Source: Pigoraptor vietnamica (lineage: Eukaryota; Opisthokonta; Filasterea). Taken from it: a stretch of 32,529 nt of DNA. This document shows, in pieces, positions 1 through 8,918 of the stretch. The stretch covers positions 1 through 32,529 of the forward strand of contig CALSCQ010000349.1 in assembly GCA_943704525.1 (NCBI GenBank), given 5' to 3'. Position 1 is the first letter of the stretch, and every line of letters starts with the position of its first letter. A model generated the notes under the pieces. The model ran no database searches. It was not told where the DNA came from and saw only the letters and a program-made list of their open reading frames with translations. A program made the translations under genes and the position numbers.

Positions 1-306
1 GGCAATGTCGGGATCTTCCTCCAGCTGCCGCTGCAGACGAGCCACAGCCTCCGGTCGTGGGTTGCCGGCTGCAGCAGCATCCAGAGCCTCGTGGAGCTCC
101 TTTTCCGCACGATCATGCCGCAGAACGCGCACCAGGTCGTTGTACCGAGGAGTGGTGTACAAATGCTGCTTCTTTTGGTCTTCAATCAGCGCATTGATGA
201 AGGCATTGAACTCAGCACGGTCAACAATAGGACGGCGCACAGGGCCGATGCCGCCAGGCGCCGGGGCGCCGGCAAGGCCCACAAGGGCGGCCACTGGCTG
301 AGCCAT
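1..306 (-). CDS. Unknown protein, N-terminal part, runs off the left edge
   Basis: An open frame of 102 codons starts at an ATG at 306 and continues past base 1 without a stop. A TAG lies directly before the ATG in the same frame, so this is the first possible start. The protein begins MAQPVAALVGLAG, is Ala/Pro/Gly-rich for about 25 residues, and then becomes charged and probably helical (residues about 30-102, many Arg, Glu, Leu and Ala). I recognise no domain. Other frames here are also open, as expected in GC-rich DNA, but this one has a natural start and codon use like its neighbours. It could be the head of a much longer protein; the function is unknown. Confidence 0.6.
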   Translation of the reverse strand, partial: MAQPVAALVGLAGAPAPGGIGPVRRPIVDRAEFNAFINALIEDQKKQHLYTTPRYNDLVRVLRHDRAEKELHEALDAAAAGNPRPEAVARLQRQLEEDPDIA

Positions 307-1041
307 CTAGGACTGAGGCGCAGTGTGCAGCAGTTCGGCACTCAGAGCCATCTGCTGCCGCGGTGTTTGAAGACTCAGAAATTTATGCGGGCGGATTTGC
401 CAAGCGTCGGTGTGAATGTGTCACTGCGTCGCGGCCGCACTCGGCTCGGCGCCGCCGGCCCGGCAGTGGCGGGAAAAAAAGGCGCGCAAATTGCACGCCG
501 TGTTATTTTTGACTGGGAGTAGTTTTTTATACACTTCAGAATGTGCATGATGTCTTTACATGGACCTGGAGGAGACTCCATTGCCTCTTTGGGCAGCGGA
601 GAACTGCGGGTCATCCCGGATATCCGGGACGACCCGGAGATCTCCGGGATGGCCCGGAGATATCCGGGGCAGGGAAGCTCTCCGGGGCACAACACCCGGA
701 TGCACTTTCCTTTTTGAATTAAGCAATGTTTGCGCTTTCGAGAGCTCGCTTCAATTTTCGCAGCCGGGGAACTGCGATCTGATCGCCCTCCGGTTGTCTG
801 GACAGTCCCACCGGTTACCCGCAATCGGACTAATCCGGATTATTCCCTGGGGATTTTATTGTTTACTGCGCTCGGCCACCCACATCTCTCTGGGGAATAC
901 ACTTGCTAGCTTTTGCCCATTACTTGCTGGCATCACTGTGACGAACTCTCCGACACCTTTTCGGACAGCGCCGGCCGCAGTTGCGGGCGTAACATTCAGT
1001 TCTCATGGACCAGAAGCAATCAGTAAAAAGCCGCCCCCCTA
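307..1041. other. Gene-poor stretch, about 735 bases
   Basis: Frames of about 150-160 codons are open on both strands, but their products are low-complexity, run across palindromes and resemble no family. I see no convincing gene. The stretch holds a cluster of GC-rich palindromes near 615-668 and a G+C-rich block near 425-490. A promoter for the leftward gene ending at 306 should lie here, but I see no clear motif. Confidence 0.5.
615..668. repeat. Three regularly spaced GC-rich palindromes
   Basis: CCCGGATATCCGGG (615-628) and CCCGGAGATCTCCGGG (633-648) are perfect palindromes. A near-perfect third, CCCGGAGATATCCGGG, covers 653-668. Starts are 18 and 20 bases apart, about two helical turns. 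They share no sequence with the MITE family elsewhere in the window. They could be protein-binding sites, such as an operator or replication site, or decayed palindromic inserts. Confidence 0.7.
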
Positions 1042-1063
1042 GTGAGCGGCGGCGGAACGCTCA
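1042..1063 (-). terminator. Hairpin at the 3' end of the E2 gene
   Basis: On the minus strand the E2 stop TGA is the first triplet of TGAGCG, which pairs with CGCTCA about nine bases later. The loop is three bases longer than in most copies. A role in transcript 3'-end formation is inferred by analogy with the palindromic polyadenylation signals of mimivirus relatives. Confidence 0.5.
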
Positions 1064-1951
1064 CCAGTCGTGCGCATGTGCTCTGAGAATGTCCTGGTAC
1101 GATGCGCGCGCCGATTTCTCCGTATATGCTGGCCGTGTCTTCGCGTCTGCAATTTTACCATTTCCCATTAACAGTGTCGAACGAATTGCCTGCAACAGGT
1201 TGTCGATTGAGTACGTCGGGAGCCAGTGCGTCGCCAAAATGCTGCAGCACACTGCACCGCCGTTCATTACGTGCCCAGTCAGTGGTTGGAACCTTGGCCA
1301 CGTCACGTACACAAACGGCGCGACCATCGGAAACTCACTTGAAAAGACAACCGCAAGCTCAATGTACTCAACATTGTGCGCCTTCATGCTCTGTGCCAGC
1401 ATTGTTTGAGGGTCAAAATCAGACAGCCGCACTGTCCAACGCATCAAATCAGAGTCGTCTTGCAATTGTACCTCTACTCCCAAAGTCTTTTTATGCTCAA
1501 TGTCCGATTGTAGCGCCATCAATTCGCAGGCTACTACTGCTTCTACGCTGTTTGTCTTCATTCTCGTTCTCGTCAGTCGGGCCAGGTGCGCCGAATTGCT
1601 TGTTGGACGACTGGTTTCGTCGGCTTTGATGACGTTACTGTCACAGTCACTGTCATTGTCAAATTCGAATTCGCCTCTGACGTTCTCGACTTGGTCGTCG
1701 TCTTCGCTGCCTTCGCTGTCATCGCCGTCTTCGCTGCCTTCGCTGTTTGAGCAGTCGTTGTCAAATGTTTTGCAAATGGACATTACTTTGTCCATCTTCT
1801 TTTTCATGGGCAGGTCAATAATGGCACTGTTGATGCGCGAAACAAGCCTGTCAATTTCATCGTCCTGTTCGGAGGTTTCACAGAATACGAATCCATCAGA
1901 GTCCAGTTGAAATTTAAGAAGACGCCCGCTTTTTGTCACGCAAGCAGTCAT
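1061..1951 (-). CDS. UBE2Q-like ubiquitin-conjugating enzyme (E2)
   Basis: This 296-residue protein has a C-terminal UBC fold (about residues 140-290). The stretch PRFQPLTGHVMNGGAVCCSIL, followed by W and YSIDNLLQAIRSTLL-GNGKI, matches the UBE2Q subfamily around its catalytic cysteine; by alignment with GG-x-x-C, Cys235 is the likely active residue and Cys236 adjoins it. An acidic, Ser-rich linker (about 65-105) separates an N-terminal region of unknown role. It would carry activated ubiquitin and pass it to substrates, perhaps with the RING/U-box protein or an SCF complex built on the viral SKP1. Its stop codon lies in a hairpin repeat, and an inverted copy of the same repeat precedes its start. 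The E2-like assignment is strong; activity is inferred. Confidence 0.85.
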   Translation of the reverse strand: MTACVTKSGRLLKFQLDSDGFVFCETSEQDDEIDRLVSRINSAIIDLPMKKKMDKVMSICKTFDNDCSNSEGSEDGDDSEGSEDDDQVENVRGEFEFDNDSDCDSNVIKADETSRPTSNSAHLARLTRTRMKTNSVEAVVACELMALQSDIEHKKTLGVEVQLQDDSDLMRWTVRLSDFDPQTMLAQSMKAHNVEYIELAVVFSSEFPMVAPFVYVTWPRFQPLTGHVMNGGAVCCSILATHWLPTYSIDNLLQAIRSTLLMGNGKIADAKTRPAYTEKSARASYQDILRAHAHDW

Positions 1952-1957
1952 TTGACC

Positions 1958-1994
1958 TGAGCGTGTCCCGCGGGGGTCCGCCGCTCACCACGGG
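1958..1994 (-). repeat. Hairpin repeat before the E2 start, with a small insert
   Basis: Read on the minus strand this is CCCGTGGTGAGCGGCGGA, a GC-rich insert of about 12 bases, then ACACGCTCA, followed a few bases later by the E2 ATG. With the copy at the E2 stop it forms an inverted pair bracketing the gene. Confidence 0.7.
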
Positions 1995-2221
1995 GGTTCG
2001 AGCTCGCGTTCAGTTGTCTTCGTCTTGAAACTGTTAATTCACGTGTTGTGCGTACACGGTATGCCGGAGTTGAGCGCCCGGTAAATGACTGCGGTGGGCA
2101 CCAAGTACTACGGTCTGGTACGAATCGCGCCGATAGCTCCATATCCCTCGACCGGATTGGTGACATATTGTCAATTTTTCTGCTCCGCGCTTTTTCCCCT
2201 GTCTCTTCTGTGAAACCCACC

Positions 2222-2244
2222 GTGGTGAGCGGCGGACACGCTCA
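2222..2244 (-). terminator. Hairpin at the 3' end of the MscL-like gene
   Basis: On the minus strand the stop TGA opens TGAGCG-TGTCCGC-CGCTCA, followed by CCACGG. It is the same arrangement as at the E2 gene. The 3'-end role is inferred. Confidence 0.55.
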
Positions 2245-2601
2245 GCAACACGTCCAAATCAAATACATGATAGTCGTTACTAGCAAAAACGACAGAATTT
2301 CCAAAAAGAACTCGCCCCAGGGGAACACAATCTGTCCAACCGTCAGCTTTTGATTCTTCATCCTGTCGATGAAGGTCATTCCTTCCTCGTCCTTAACAGA
2401 AATCATCGGCGAGATGACCGTCCTCTTGAAACTATCATACAGTTGTTGGAACTCACGCACAAGCAGCAAAATTGCGACAGACACTAATAAATTCTTATCC
2501 CTGAGAAAGGCTACGAATTCCCCAACGTCTGAATGCATTTTGTCCCCAAGCGTATGGTCACAAAATTTTGACACACCTAGCTTGGTATAATTGGCTCTCA
2601 T
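2242..2601 (-). CDS. Two-helix membrane protein, MscL-like
   Basis: The product has 119 residues and two hydrophobic segments: about 37-48 (NLLVSVAILLLV) and about 98-117 (FFLEILSFLLVTTIMYLI). A charged loop with IDRMKNQKLTVGQIVFPWG lies between them. The order resembles bacterial large-conductance mechanosensitive channels: a short amphipathic start with F-x-x-FL, helix one ending near a P-x-I motif (SPMISV), a loop containing G-x-F, then helix two. MscL-like proteins occur in some giant viruses. Similarity is topological more than by sequence, so a generic small membrane protein is the alternative. The ATG at 2601 was chosen; an internal Met near residue 22 is possible. Confidence 0.6.
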   Translation of the reverse strand: MRANYTKLGVSKFCDHTLGDKMHSDVGEFVAFLRDKNLLVSVAILLLVREFQQLYDSFKRTVISPMISVKDEEGMTFIDRMKNQKLTVGQIVFPWGEFFLEILSFLLVTTIMYLIWTCC

Positions 2602-2708
2602 ATTTGCGGGCCAGTTTCAGCGATCGTATTGAGAAGAGAATCCAATACTGCCAGCCGGTGCAAATGAGCAAAACGCCAGTATGATCATGAGCAGACGTGT
2701 CAAGTAAG

Positions 2709-2850
2709 TTAAGAGCATGTCCCGCTTCGCAGGTGTCCGCGGCGCTCACCACGATGTTTAGCGTATTCGAGATCGGTCCCACAGGATCCCTTCCGGGCCG
2801 GCGTAGCCGGGATCCTTTGGCCGCACTACGGGACAAGTCCATTTTTGTCA
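2709..2850 (-). repeat. Degenerate MITE copy, reverse orientation
   Basis: It begins TTAAGAGCATGTCC and keeps the CGCTCACCACG block, a GGATCC palindrome insert (GGGCCGGCGTAGCC) and the inner GGACAAGTC box near 2831. The far end is eroded. The last 200 bases before the next gene hold only this and the following copy. Confidence 0.7.
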
Positions 2851-2873
2851 GTGTCGCCGACGATTCATACTAA

Positions 2874-2981
2874 GAGCATGTCCGTAAAAATAGACTTGTC
2901 CGCGATTTTGTGGGTTTTGTGGGACCGATCTCTGAACGCGCTCAAAGAGCGCGGACACCGTGGTGAGCGGCGGACACGCTC
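2874..2981 (+). repeat. Complete MITE, 108 bp, TAA target duplication
   Basis: Ends are GAGCATGTCC and GGACACGCTC, flanked by TAA on both sides (2871-2873 and 2982-2984). Inside are the GACTTGTCCGCG box, a small hairpin GCGCTC-AAA-GAGCGC, and the CACCGTGGTGAGCGGCGGA block. This copy carries no GGATCC insert, so it shows the basic form of the element. Confidence 0.85.
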
Positions 2982-3354
2982 TAACACTCGGACTTGAGTT
3001 TTTCCAACATTATTAAGTATGAATGGCAAATGATTACACAGGATATGCCAAGAATTGATTTGTATTCGTCGGCTCTAATTTCGATGCAATCATTTTCGTG
3101 ACTGTAGTGCACAATTTCCCACACTCCCTGTTCCCACAAAATAAACAGCTTGTTCAATGAATCAAACAACTCGTTACATGACTGAAACATTTTCGTTGAA
3201 TCATAAACATAGCCAATATACACCTTGCTCTGTGCAGCACAGTTATTTTGACATAGAGTGGCGAATCAACCCAGTCATTGGTTATGTGAACCACATTTGG
3301 GATGTCGTCAATGCAGACGCGAACAGTCATATTGTTGGTTTCGTAAACGGGCAT
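2981..3354 (-). pseudogene. Broken gene of unknown function
   Basis: Two overlapping leftward frames with similar AT-richer composition cover this stretch; together they look like one former gene with about one break, or one affected by a sequencing error. The upstream part starts at an ATG at 3354 (MPVYETNNMTVRVCIDD). The downstream part has Trp, Glu and Ile-rich segments. No family is recognised. The basic MITE at 2874-2981 abuts the 3' end. Confidence 0.45.
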
Positions 3355-3387
3355 GTTTATTTGTTCTTAAACGTTTTCGTTTATTAA

Positions 3388-3710
3388 GAGCGTGTCCGCC
3401 GCTCACCACGGTGTTCCGGCTACGCCGGCCCATAGGGATCCCGCAGTGCGGCCCATAGGGATCCGCGCTCTTCGTGCGCGTTCAGGATTAAACCTCACAT
3501 ACAATAAAAAGCGCGGATCCCTACGGGCCGGCGTAGCCGGGACAAGCCGAGTTTTGTGGACAATTCGCGGCCCGTAAGTATCCGCCGCACCACGGTGCAG
3601 GGTATTGTTTGCATGGCCCAACGCGTTCAACCCTCTGCCTGCATCCCTTTTTAACATCAACTGAATAAAGGGCAGAAACCCCCCACCGTGGTGAGCGGCG
3701 GATACGCTCA
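3388..3710. repeat. Composite of MITE copies before the capsid gene
   Basis: A reverse copy starts at 3388 (flanked by TAA) and carries three GGATCC-type palindromes (GGCTACGCC, CGCAGTGCG and GGGCCGGCGTAGCC cores), ending near 3562 in a decayed end. The rest, to 3710, holds a partial CCGCCGCACCACGG block and a forward CCGTGGTGAGCGGCGGA-TACGCTCA end at 3685-3710. I see no gene in these 320 bases. Confidence 0.65.
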
Positions 3711-3741
3711 TTTTTTGATCCCTGCCCCTAATAAGTAAGCT

Positions 3742-6700
3742 ATGAATGCAGCCACCGTCCTCTCGCACGTCGCGAGGGGACCCCAAGACTTATACCTATA
3801 CGACGTGGCGGGCGGCGGACGCTCGCGCTTTGGCAACAAGTACCGCCGCCACACCCGTTTCGCCCTCGACACCATCGACATACCCTTCAACGGACAGCCC
3901 GGCTACTCTCGCAAGGTCTGCGCGACCCTCCCTCCCATTGGCGACGTTTTACGGGGCCTCACCATCGAGCTCTACATGTCCAGACAAACGGCCGTTGGCG
4001 AGATTCTCACCGACGCAGAACGACAACGCGCCCGCAGCCTCCTTCAATACCTGCTCCAACGCCCAGATCTGGTCTACGACATGCTCGTGTCCCGAACGAT
4101 TCCCAAACAGATTGACGCCGCCGCTGTCGAGCTAGTGCTTAGGGCGATTTTGCCGGTGATTGAGCGCGAAAACGATGCGCTTCTGTCCGTCATCCCTTTG
4201 CCACCGAGCAGCAACCTGCCTTCCGTCCAAATAGACAAGCGGCTCCTCTGCCGTCTAGTCCGTCTATTCAATGTTTCGACAAAGCTCGTCACATCCCCGG
4301 CAACTGAAGCCTTTCTTTCCCTCGTGCATATTGCCACAAGCTTCGCAAACGGCACTAGCACCACTGTTCCGCTATCTTCCGGCGTACTGCCCAGCGCATA
4401 CGTCATGACGGTGCGAATCAGCAATCCCGCGCCCTCCACCATACTCACGCTCCGCGGTCCAACGCGCCGTCTCACAATTGTCGCCAGCAAAGGCGCGGTT
4501 CCCTCTTGTACATCCGACGGTGCAATCGATCAAACTGTCACGGCTGTTACGGCATCGGAGATCGTCATTACGGTCAGCCCGACCGGCTTGAAAATCAAAT
4601 GCGGCCCTGTCGAACGGTTGTTTCCTTGCGATTTTCCGGTGGCAGTTGACGACATCATTGTTGGCGAGGTCGACAGCTTCTTCATTGGCCGTCCTTCCAC
4701 TCGTACTGTCAGCACGTCGGCAGCCGCCACGTCTACATCTGCGACAATCGACATTTACGCAATTAGTGTCTGCCCTACTGAGCTTTTCATCAACAATGCC
4801 ATGCTGACGTTGACTTCAACTGCGTCCACCCTGGACTGCAATGGAACTACATCGGCGTGGCCTGTGGGACAATCGCCCATATTTGTGTCTATTGACAACA
4901 GCTCTGGCAACATTCGCAAGCTGGTGGTTGGCGGTACCGACCTGCAGGTCAATGCCACTCTGTCTTCCTATGCAGACATCGCCACACGAATGACCCCTCC
5001 CATGTGCATCACGCTCGCCTATCTTTTACTGTACGAAACGCGCGAGTCCTTCGCAAACAGCTTGATTCGAAGGCTTTCGTGGGTTGGCTCTCCTGCAATC
5101 GCACGCGCCGGCCTCGGCCGCATTTTCAATAGGGCGGCTGGCTGGATCGACCCAGACGGCGCCCACATGTCCACGTCCAATATTAGTGTCGAACAATTCG
5201 GAGCCAAGTGGGGATTAAACGGGGAGGTCGGTGTTCTCGGAACCGACGGAGAGTATGAGGCGGCCGTCCGGAGGCTGGATGGGGCACTTGATTTCTTCAA
5301 TCCCGCTGACATGACTGGACCCGACAGGTCTGTGCTCATTCGGTGCATAGCACTGGGCAAGCAGTTGTTTCAAAGTGGAATCAATATTGCAGCAGAGATT
5401 CTACACGAACTGGCAAAAGAGAGCCTCTCTTATCAGGAAAGCACGGTCGCACTGTGGGTGCCGAAATTTCGACCAGTTGTACTTGCCACTGCCGATTCGG
5501 ACGGGGACGGGATTTTGGACGATGCGGTTTTTTTCAAGTGGTCTGCCACGTTTGATCCCACGGTTTCGGCAGAGACGCCCTTTTTATGGGTGGACTACTG
5601 CGTTGAAGGCGAGCAGCCTTCCACCATTGTGCTTTCCGTAGAATCTGACGGGGCGCGGCTAATGTATGCAATCAGGGCCGGGCAGACGGAACGGTTCCTG
5701 TCCGTTGGGTTAGCACCGGGGGACAATTACGTCATTCACCTTCAGATTCGTTCGACTGGCGCGGACATGCAAGTGCAATTTAATGACGATGCCGTTGAGA
5801 TTGCCTGTCTCATTAGCGATGGAGGGGGCGAAAGCGTCACGGTCACAGACGTTCGGCACGTGGACCTACCGTGGATGCAGTTGGACGTCCGGTCGATCCA
5901 ATTGGGACGAGTTCAGTCGGTTTGGCCTAGCGACGTTCCGAACTCTGGAGTCGTCGCGCTGCATCCGCTTGATGCAGACTGCACCAACTTGCCAGAGTCG
6001 TTCCTGTTGCAGGCTGACCAGGATGTGGAACTGCTGTGTGAAAATGGGCAGCGCGTCGCGGTCCGCATGGCTGCTGGAGATTTGATTGACGAAGTGCGCG
6101 TATGGGAGGCTGGGGACGGAACGATAGTCGCAGTGGGGGTGCGGCCTGTCGAGATCCGTCGTCTGGGCGGCAACTTGTACATATCAGATGGCGACGGTGA
6201 ACAGTTTGCCGTGTCGATTCCAGATAGAATCGTGTCTGCGACTGGTGGAATAATAAGCGCTCAGTTCCTCGACAGGGTTTATCACGACGAAGACAGTCAA
6301 AATGACGCCACGGTCATCGTGAGAGAAACTGGGTTTGACGTGATTGTGGCGCCGATTCGTGTAGACTTGGATGTGTTGGACGTTTCAGGCGTTTCAGGGG
6401 TGTACGCTCGCCTGGTACGCATGCCGTTGAAGGATGGGATCGTTTTAAAATTGGGCGAATGGGTGACAGTAGCGGTTGTGGATGGCCGCCTAAAAGTGCA
6501 GGTTGGGACGGGTCCAACAGTAACGTACGTGTGGCGATCGGATTTGCTGCTGTACATGATGGCAAATGGTAACGATATTGCGGTGTGGGTGGACGAGCAC
6601 GAACCCCTGGTTGGCACCGGTTCGGGGATTCTGAGCGCGATAGAGATTGGAGAGGTGGGTGTGGAAGAGCTAATGGTTTTTTCAGGTACCGGCGTGGAGG

Positions 6701-7707
6701 CCGTTGATGAGATCGGGCAATTAGTGCGCAAGCCGCGTTACGACGGGCAGGTCGTCGTTTCGGCGATAGGCGTTGATGTGAGCGGGGTCATCGCGCTCGG
6801 CGTGTTTGACGGCGACGTCGTGAAGGCAGCGATCGAGACGGCAATGCGTTTGGTGGACTCAACGCTCGCCACGGACAAGTGCCCGCCAATTAGTTTGCGA
6901 CTAGTGAAAACGGCCGAGCTGGAAATTGGCGGCAAGACTGTGTGCAAGATCTACGGAGAGTGGGCAGAGGGGTGGTTGCGAATGCGCGATTTGAACAAGC
7001 GAATGGGGTTGGACAAGATGTTGGGCGATGGGTTGGTTCAGGGAACGGTGTACATGCCGCTGCCGTTCTTCTTTGGCGAAAGGGATGGGGTGGCCTTGCC
7101 GCTGGCTACAGCGGAAGACATTAAACTGTTGGTCGAATTTGAATCAGAGGCGAATATGGGAGGAGGGGATCGGCTCAACATAATAGGGGGGCGACTGTTG
7201 GCGGACGTAGCCCATCTGGGGGAGAGGGAGCGGCGGCGGATGGCGAAGAATCCGCACACCATTTTGTTGCAGACTGTGGAAATGTATCAAGGGTACGTCA
7301 AAGATCTCTTCGTGACGTTGCCGCTGGGAGATCAGTGCAAAGAGCTGATGTGGGTGACGAATCCGTCGGACGCCATTGTGTCTGCCTGCCTGCAAGTGGA
7401 AAACGAGGACCTTTTCAGGCCGAGGCCGGCGTCGTACTTCCAAACGGTTCAACCGTATTTTCACCACTCTGGGGAATGTCCGGACGGTTTTGCCGTATAC
7501 TCGTTCGCGCTAGAGCCGGAGAGGATGCAGCCGACGGGCACGCAGAACATGTCAGCGTTTTGCAACGTCGTTTTGAGGTACGAGCCGAAGAGGGTATTGG
7601 GCGTGGACAATAGGGAGGTGCGCGTGTACTCGTTACACTACAAGGTGCTGCGCCTTGAGCGTTCTCATTTTGGTACCGCCTATCAGGGTGCCGTTGTGCG
7701 TGTGTAG
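3742..7707 (+). CDS. Major capsid protein with a very large insertion (1321 residues)
   Basis: Both ends match the double-jelly-roll capsid family of large DNA viruses. The N-terminus has QDLYLYD, the YRRHTRFALD motif and GDVLRGLTIELYM (about residues 16-79). The family sequence resumes at about 1050 with ELEIGGK and YGEWAEGW, then VYMPLPFFFG (from about 1103) and GVALPLATAEDIKLLVEFE. The C-terminus has SFALEPERMQPTGTQNMSAF (from 1254) and a closing VYSLHYKVLRL strand. Usual family length is about 450-650, so about 970 residues are inserted between early strands of the first jelly roll. The insert is rich in beta-type and Thr/Val/Asp sequence and has a calcium-loop-like DSDGDGILDD at 585-594 followed by a lectin/LamG-like stretch. 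It would probably project from the capsomer. No splice signal is needed to read it. Confidence 0.9.
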   Translation: MNAATVLSHVARGPQDLYLYDVAGGGRSRFGNKYRRHTRFALDTIDIPFNGQPGYSRKVCATLPPIGDVLRGLTIELYMSRQTAVGEILTDAERQRARSLLQYLLQRPDLVYDMLVSRTIPKQIDAAAVELVLRAILPVIERENDALLSVIPLPPSSNLPSVQIDKRLLCRLVRLFNVSTKLVTSPATEAFLSLVHIATSFANGTSTTVPLSSGVLPSAYVMTVRISNPAPSTILTLRGPTRRLTIVASKGAVPSCTSDGAIDQTVTAVTASEIVITVSPTGLKIKCGPVERLFPCDFPVAVDDIIVGEVDSFFIGRPSTRTVSTSAAATSTSATIDIYAISVCPTELFINNAMLTLTSTASTLDCNGTTSAWPVGQSPIFVSIDNSSGNIRKLVVGGTDLQVNATLSSYADIATRMTPPMCITLAYLLLYETRESFANSLIRRLSWVGSPAIARAGLGRIFNRAAGWIDPDGAHMSTSNISVEQFGAKWGLNGEVGVLGTDGEYEAAVRRLDGALDFFNPADMTGPDRSVLIRCIALGKQLFQSGINIAAEILHELAKESLSYQESTVALWVPKFRPVVLATADSDGDGILDDAVFFKWSATFDPTVSAETPFLWVDYCVEGEQPSTIVLSVESDGARLMYAIRAGQTERFLSVGLAPGDNYVIHLQIRSTGADMQVQFNDDAVEIACLISDGGGESVTVTDVRHVDLPWMQLDVRSIQLGRVQSVWPSDVPNSGVVALHPLDADCTNLPESFLLQADQDVELLCENGQRVAVRMAAGDLIDEVRVWEAGDGTIVAVGVRPVEIRRLGGNLYISDGDGEQFAVSIPDRIVSATGGIISAQFLDRVYHDEDSQNDATVIVRETGFDVIVAPIRVDLDVLDVSGVSGVYARLVRMPLKDGIVLKLGEWVTVAVVDGRLKVQVGTGPTVTYVWRSDLLLYMMANGNDIAVWVDEHEPLVGTGSGILSAIEIGEVGVEELMVFSGTGVEAVDEIGQLVRKPRYDGQVVVSAIGVDVSGVIALGVFDGDVVKAAIETAMRLVDSTLATDKCPPISLRLVKTAELEIGGKTVCKIYGEWAEGWLRMRDLNKRMGLDKMLGDGLVQGTVYMPLPFFFGERDGVALPLATAEDIKLLVEFESEANMGGGDRLNIIGGRLLADVAHLGERERRRMAKNPHTILLQTVEMYQGYVKDLFVTLPLGDQCKELMWVTNPSDAIVSACLQVENEDLFRPRPASYFQTVQPYFHHSGECPDGFAVYSFALEPERMQPTGTQNMSAFCNVVLRYEPKRVLGVDNREVRVYSLHYKVLRLERSHFGTAYQGAVVRV

Positions 7708-7713
7708 CAAGCC

Positions 7714-7875
7714 GGACTCGCAGGGATCCGCCGGGATCCGCGCTCTTCGAGCATGCTCAGGATTATACCTCACATACAACAAACAAGTCGCGTCCGTGAA
7801 AATAGACTTGTCCTCCGCGATTTCATGAGTTTGATTAGCGGCGGATCCCTACGGGCCGCAAAGCGGGACACGCTC
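7714..7875. repeat. Composite MITE remnant after the capsid gene
   Basis: Partial GGATCC palindromes and a GCGCTC-TTC-GAGC hairpin are followed by the GAAAATAGACTTGTCC box (about 7797) and the right end GCGGA-TCCCTACGGGCCGC-AAAGCGGGACACGCTC, then TAA. It fills the gap between the capsid gene and the next gene. Confidence 0.65.
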
Positions 7876-7900
7876 TAAGGCATTGATCTGTTAATTTAAC

Positions 7901-8918
7901 ATGGAGCACGAAGCCAATCGGGGCGGGTTGATACAATTGGTCTTCAAAGAGCATGCGGGCTTTTGGGACAAGAACCTTGATTATGCCGATCACGTGTATA
8001 GGTATGATGTAGTTGAGCCTTGCGAAGAGTTGTGGGGCACGACGAAGAGTTTTACAATTGATAAAGTCGATATGCTCCACGACTTGGCACTTGTAGTGGA
8101 GCTCGACGAGTATGGGGGGTGGGATTTAGACAAGCTGATTAGCAAGTTCGAGCTCAGATTGGTTGGAAGCGATTTATCACAGGCGCGTCCAAGACGCTCA
8201 CTTTACACTGTTTTCCGCGACGGGAGACCAGCTTATGCATTACAAAAACTTGTATATGCGCGACGCGCCGCTCGGCGACAATCCATATGTGATTCAGTTG
8301 ACAGCACCTTTTGGGCTTGCCGAAGAGCCGTTAATAACGGCCTTCATGGTGTTTAATGTCGACATAACATTTGCCTCGAAGCAAAATTGTCAGAAGACGT
8401 TTGACGAGACACAACGCATGCTGCGATGTTCACTGATGAGCCAGGCAACACTTGCGACTTTCGAGGAGAGGAAAATACTCGCTGCAAATCGACATTTGAA
8501 TGGGAAGCACTGGTACAAGGGTATTGTGACAAAGACGGTTCGCGTCAGCGGTGACTGTGTGACAATTCCACTAGGCGATGACTTCAATAAGTTGTTGTTC
8601 ACCGAAATTGCAGTTGTATGTGATGTTTCAGCAAACATACTGGAAGTGAGCTTGGTTGCAGATGGCATGGTTTTGTTTTCTGAAGAGCAGTGTTATGCAA
8701 GACTAAGAGCTATCGGTTGCCTTAATCGTCGGCCACTCCCGAATGAATTTGTTCATCCGTTTTCATTTCAGGCAACGCGCAACCGACACACATGTATACT
8801 TAACAGTTCAATGAAGAAGCTGATTGTGCGACTGTCGAACGCCGTAGAAGACAAGCCAATTCACGTTATTGGGCGCTATTTGATGAGCGTTTCGCCGCTC
8901 GCCACGATGAGTGCATGA
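7901..8918 (+). pseudogene. Capsid-like (double jelly-roll) gene, broken
   Basis: Coding-like sequence runs from an ATG at 7901 to a TGA at 8918 but in more than one frame: it looks broken, with about one break, or carries a sequencing error. The first part has a pattern like the start of the capsid family (strand-like FTIDKVDMLHDLALVVEL, comparable with the same place in the preceding capsid protein). The last part resembles the family's C-terminus (PFSFQATRNRHTCILNSSMK, then a closing VIGRYLMSV strand). Size without insertions would suit a minor capsid paralogue. Position right after the major capsid gene supports this. The family call is tentative. Confidence 0.5.

Noticed and set aside
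5-522. Rightward frames of 98 and 143 codons at the left edge
   Set aside because: They lie opposite the leftward gene at 1-306 or run across GC-rich DNA; low-complexity products with no upstream signals.
375-1042. Frames of about 150-160 codons on both strands
   Set aside because: Their products cross the palindrome cluster, lack domain-like composition, and oppose each other with equal quality.
1102-1910. Rightward frames opposite the E2 gene
   Set aside because: Antisense shadows of the acidic linker and UBC domain; Ser/Leu-rich and without domain signals.
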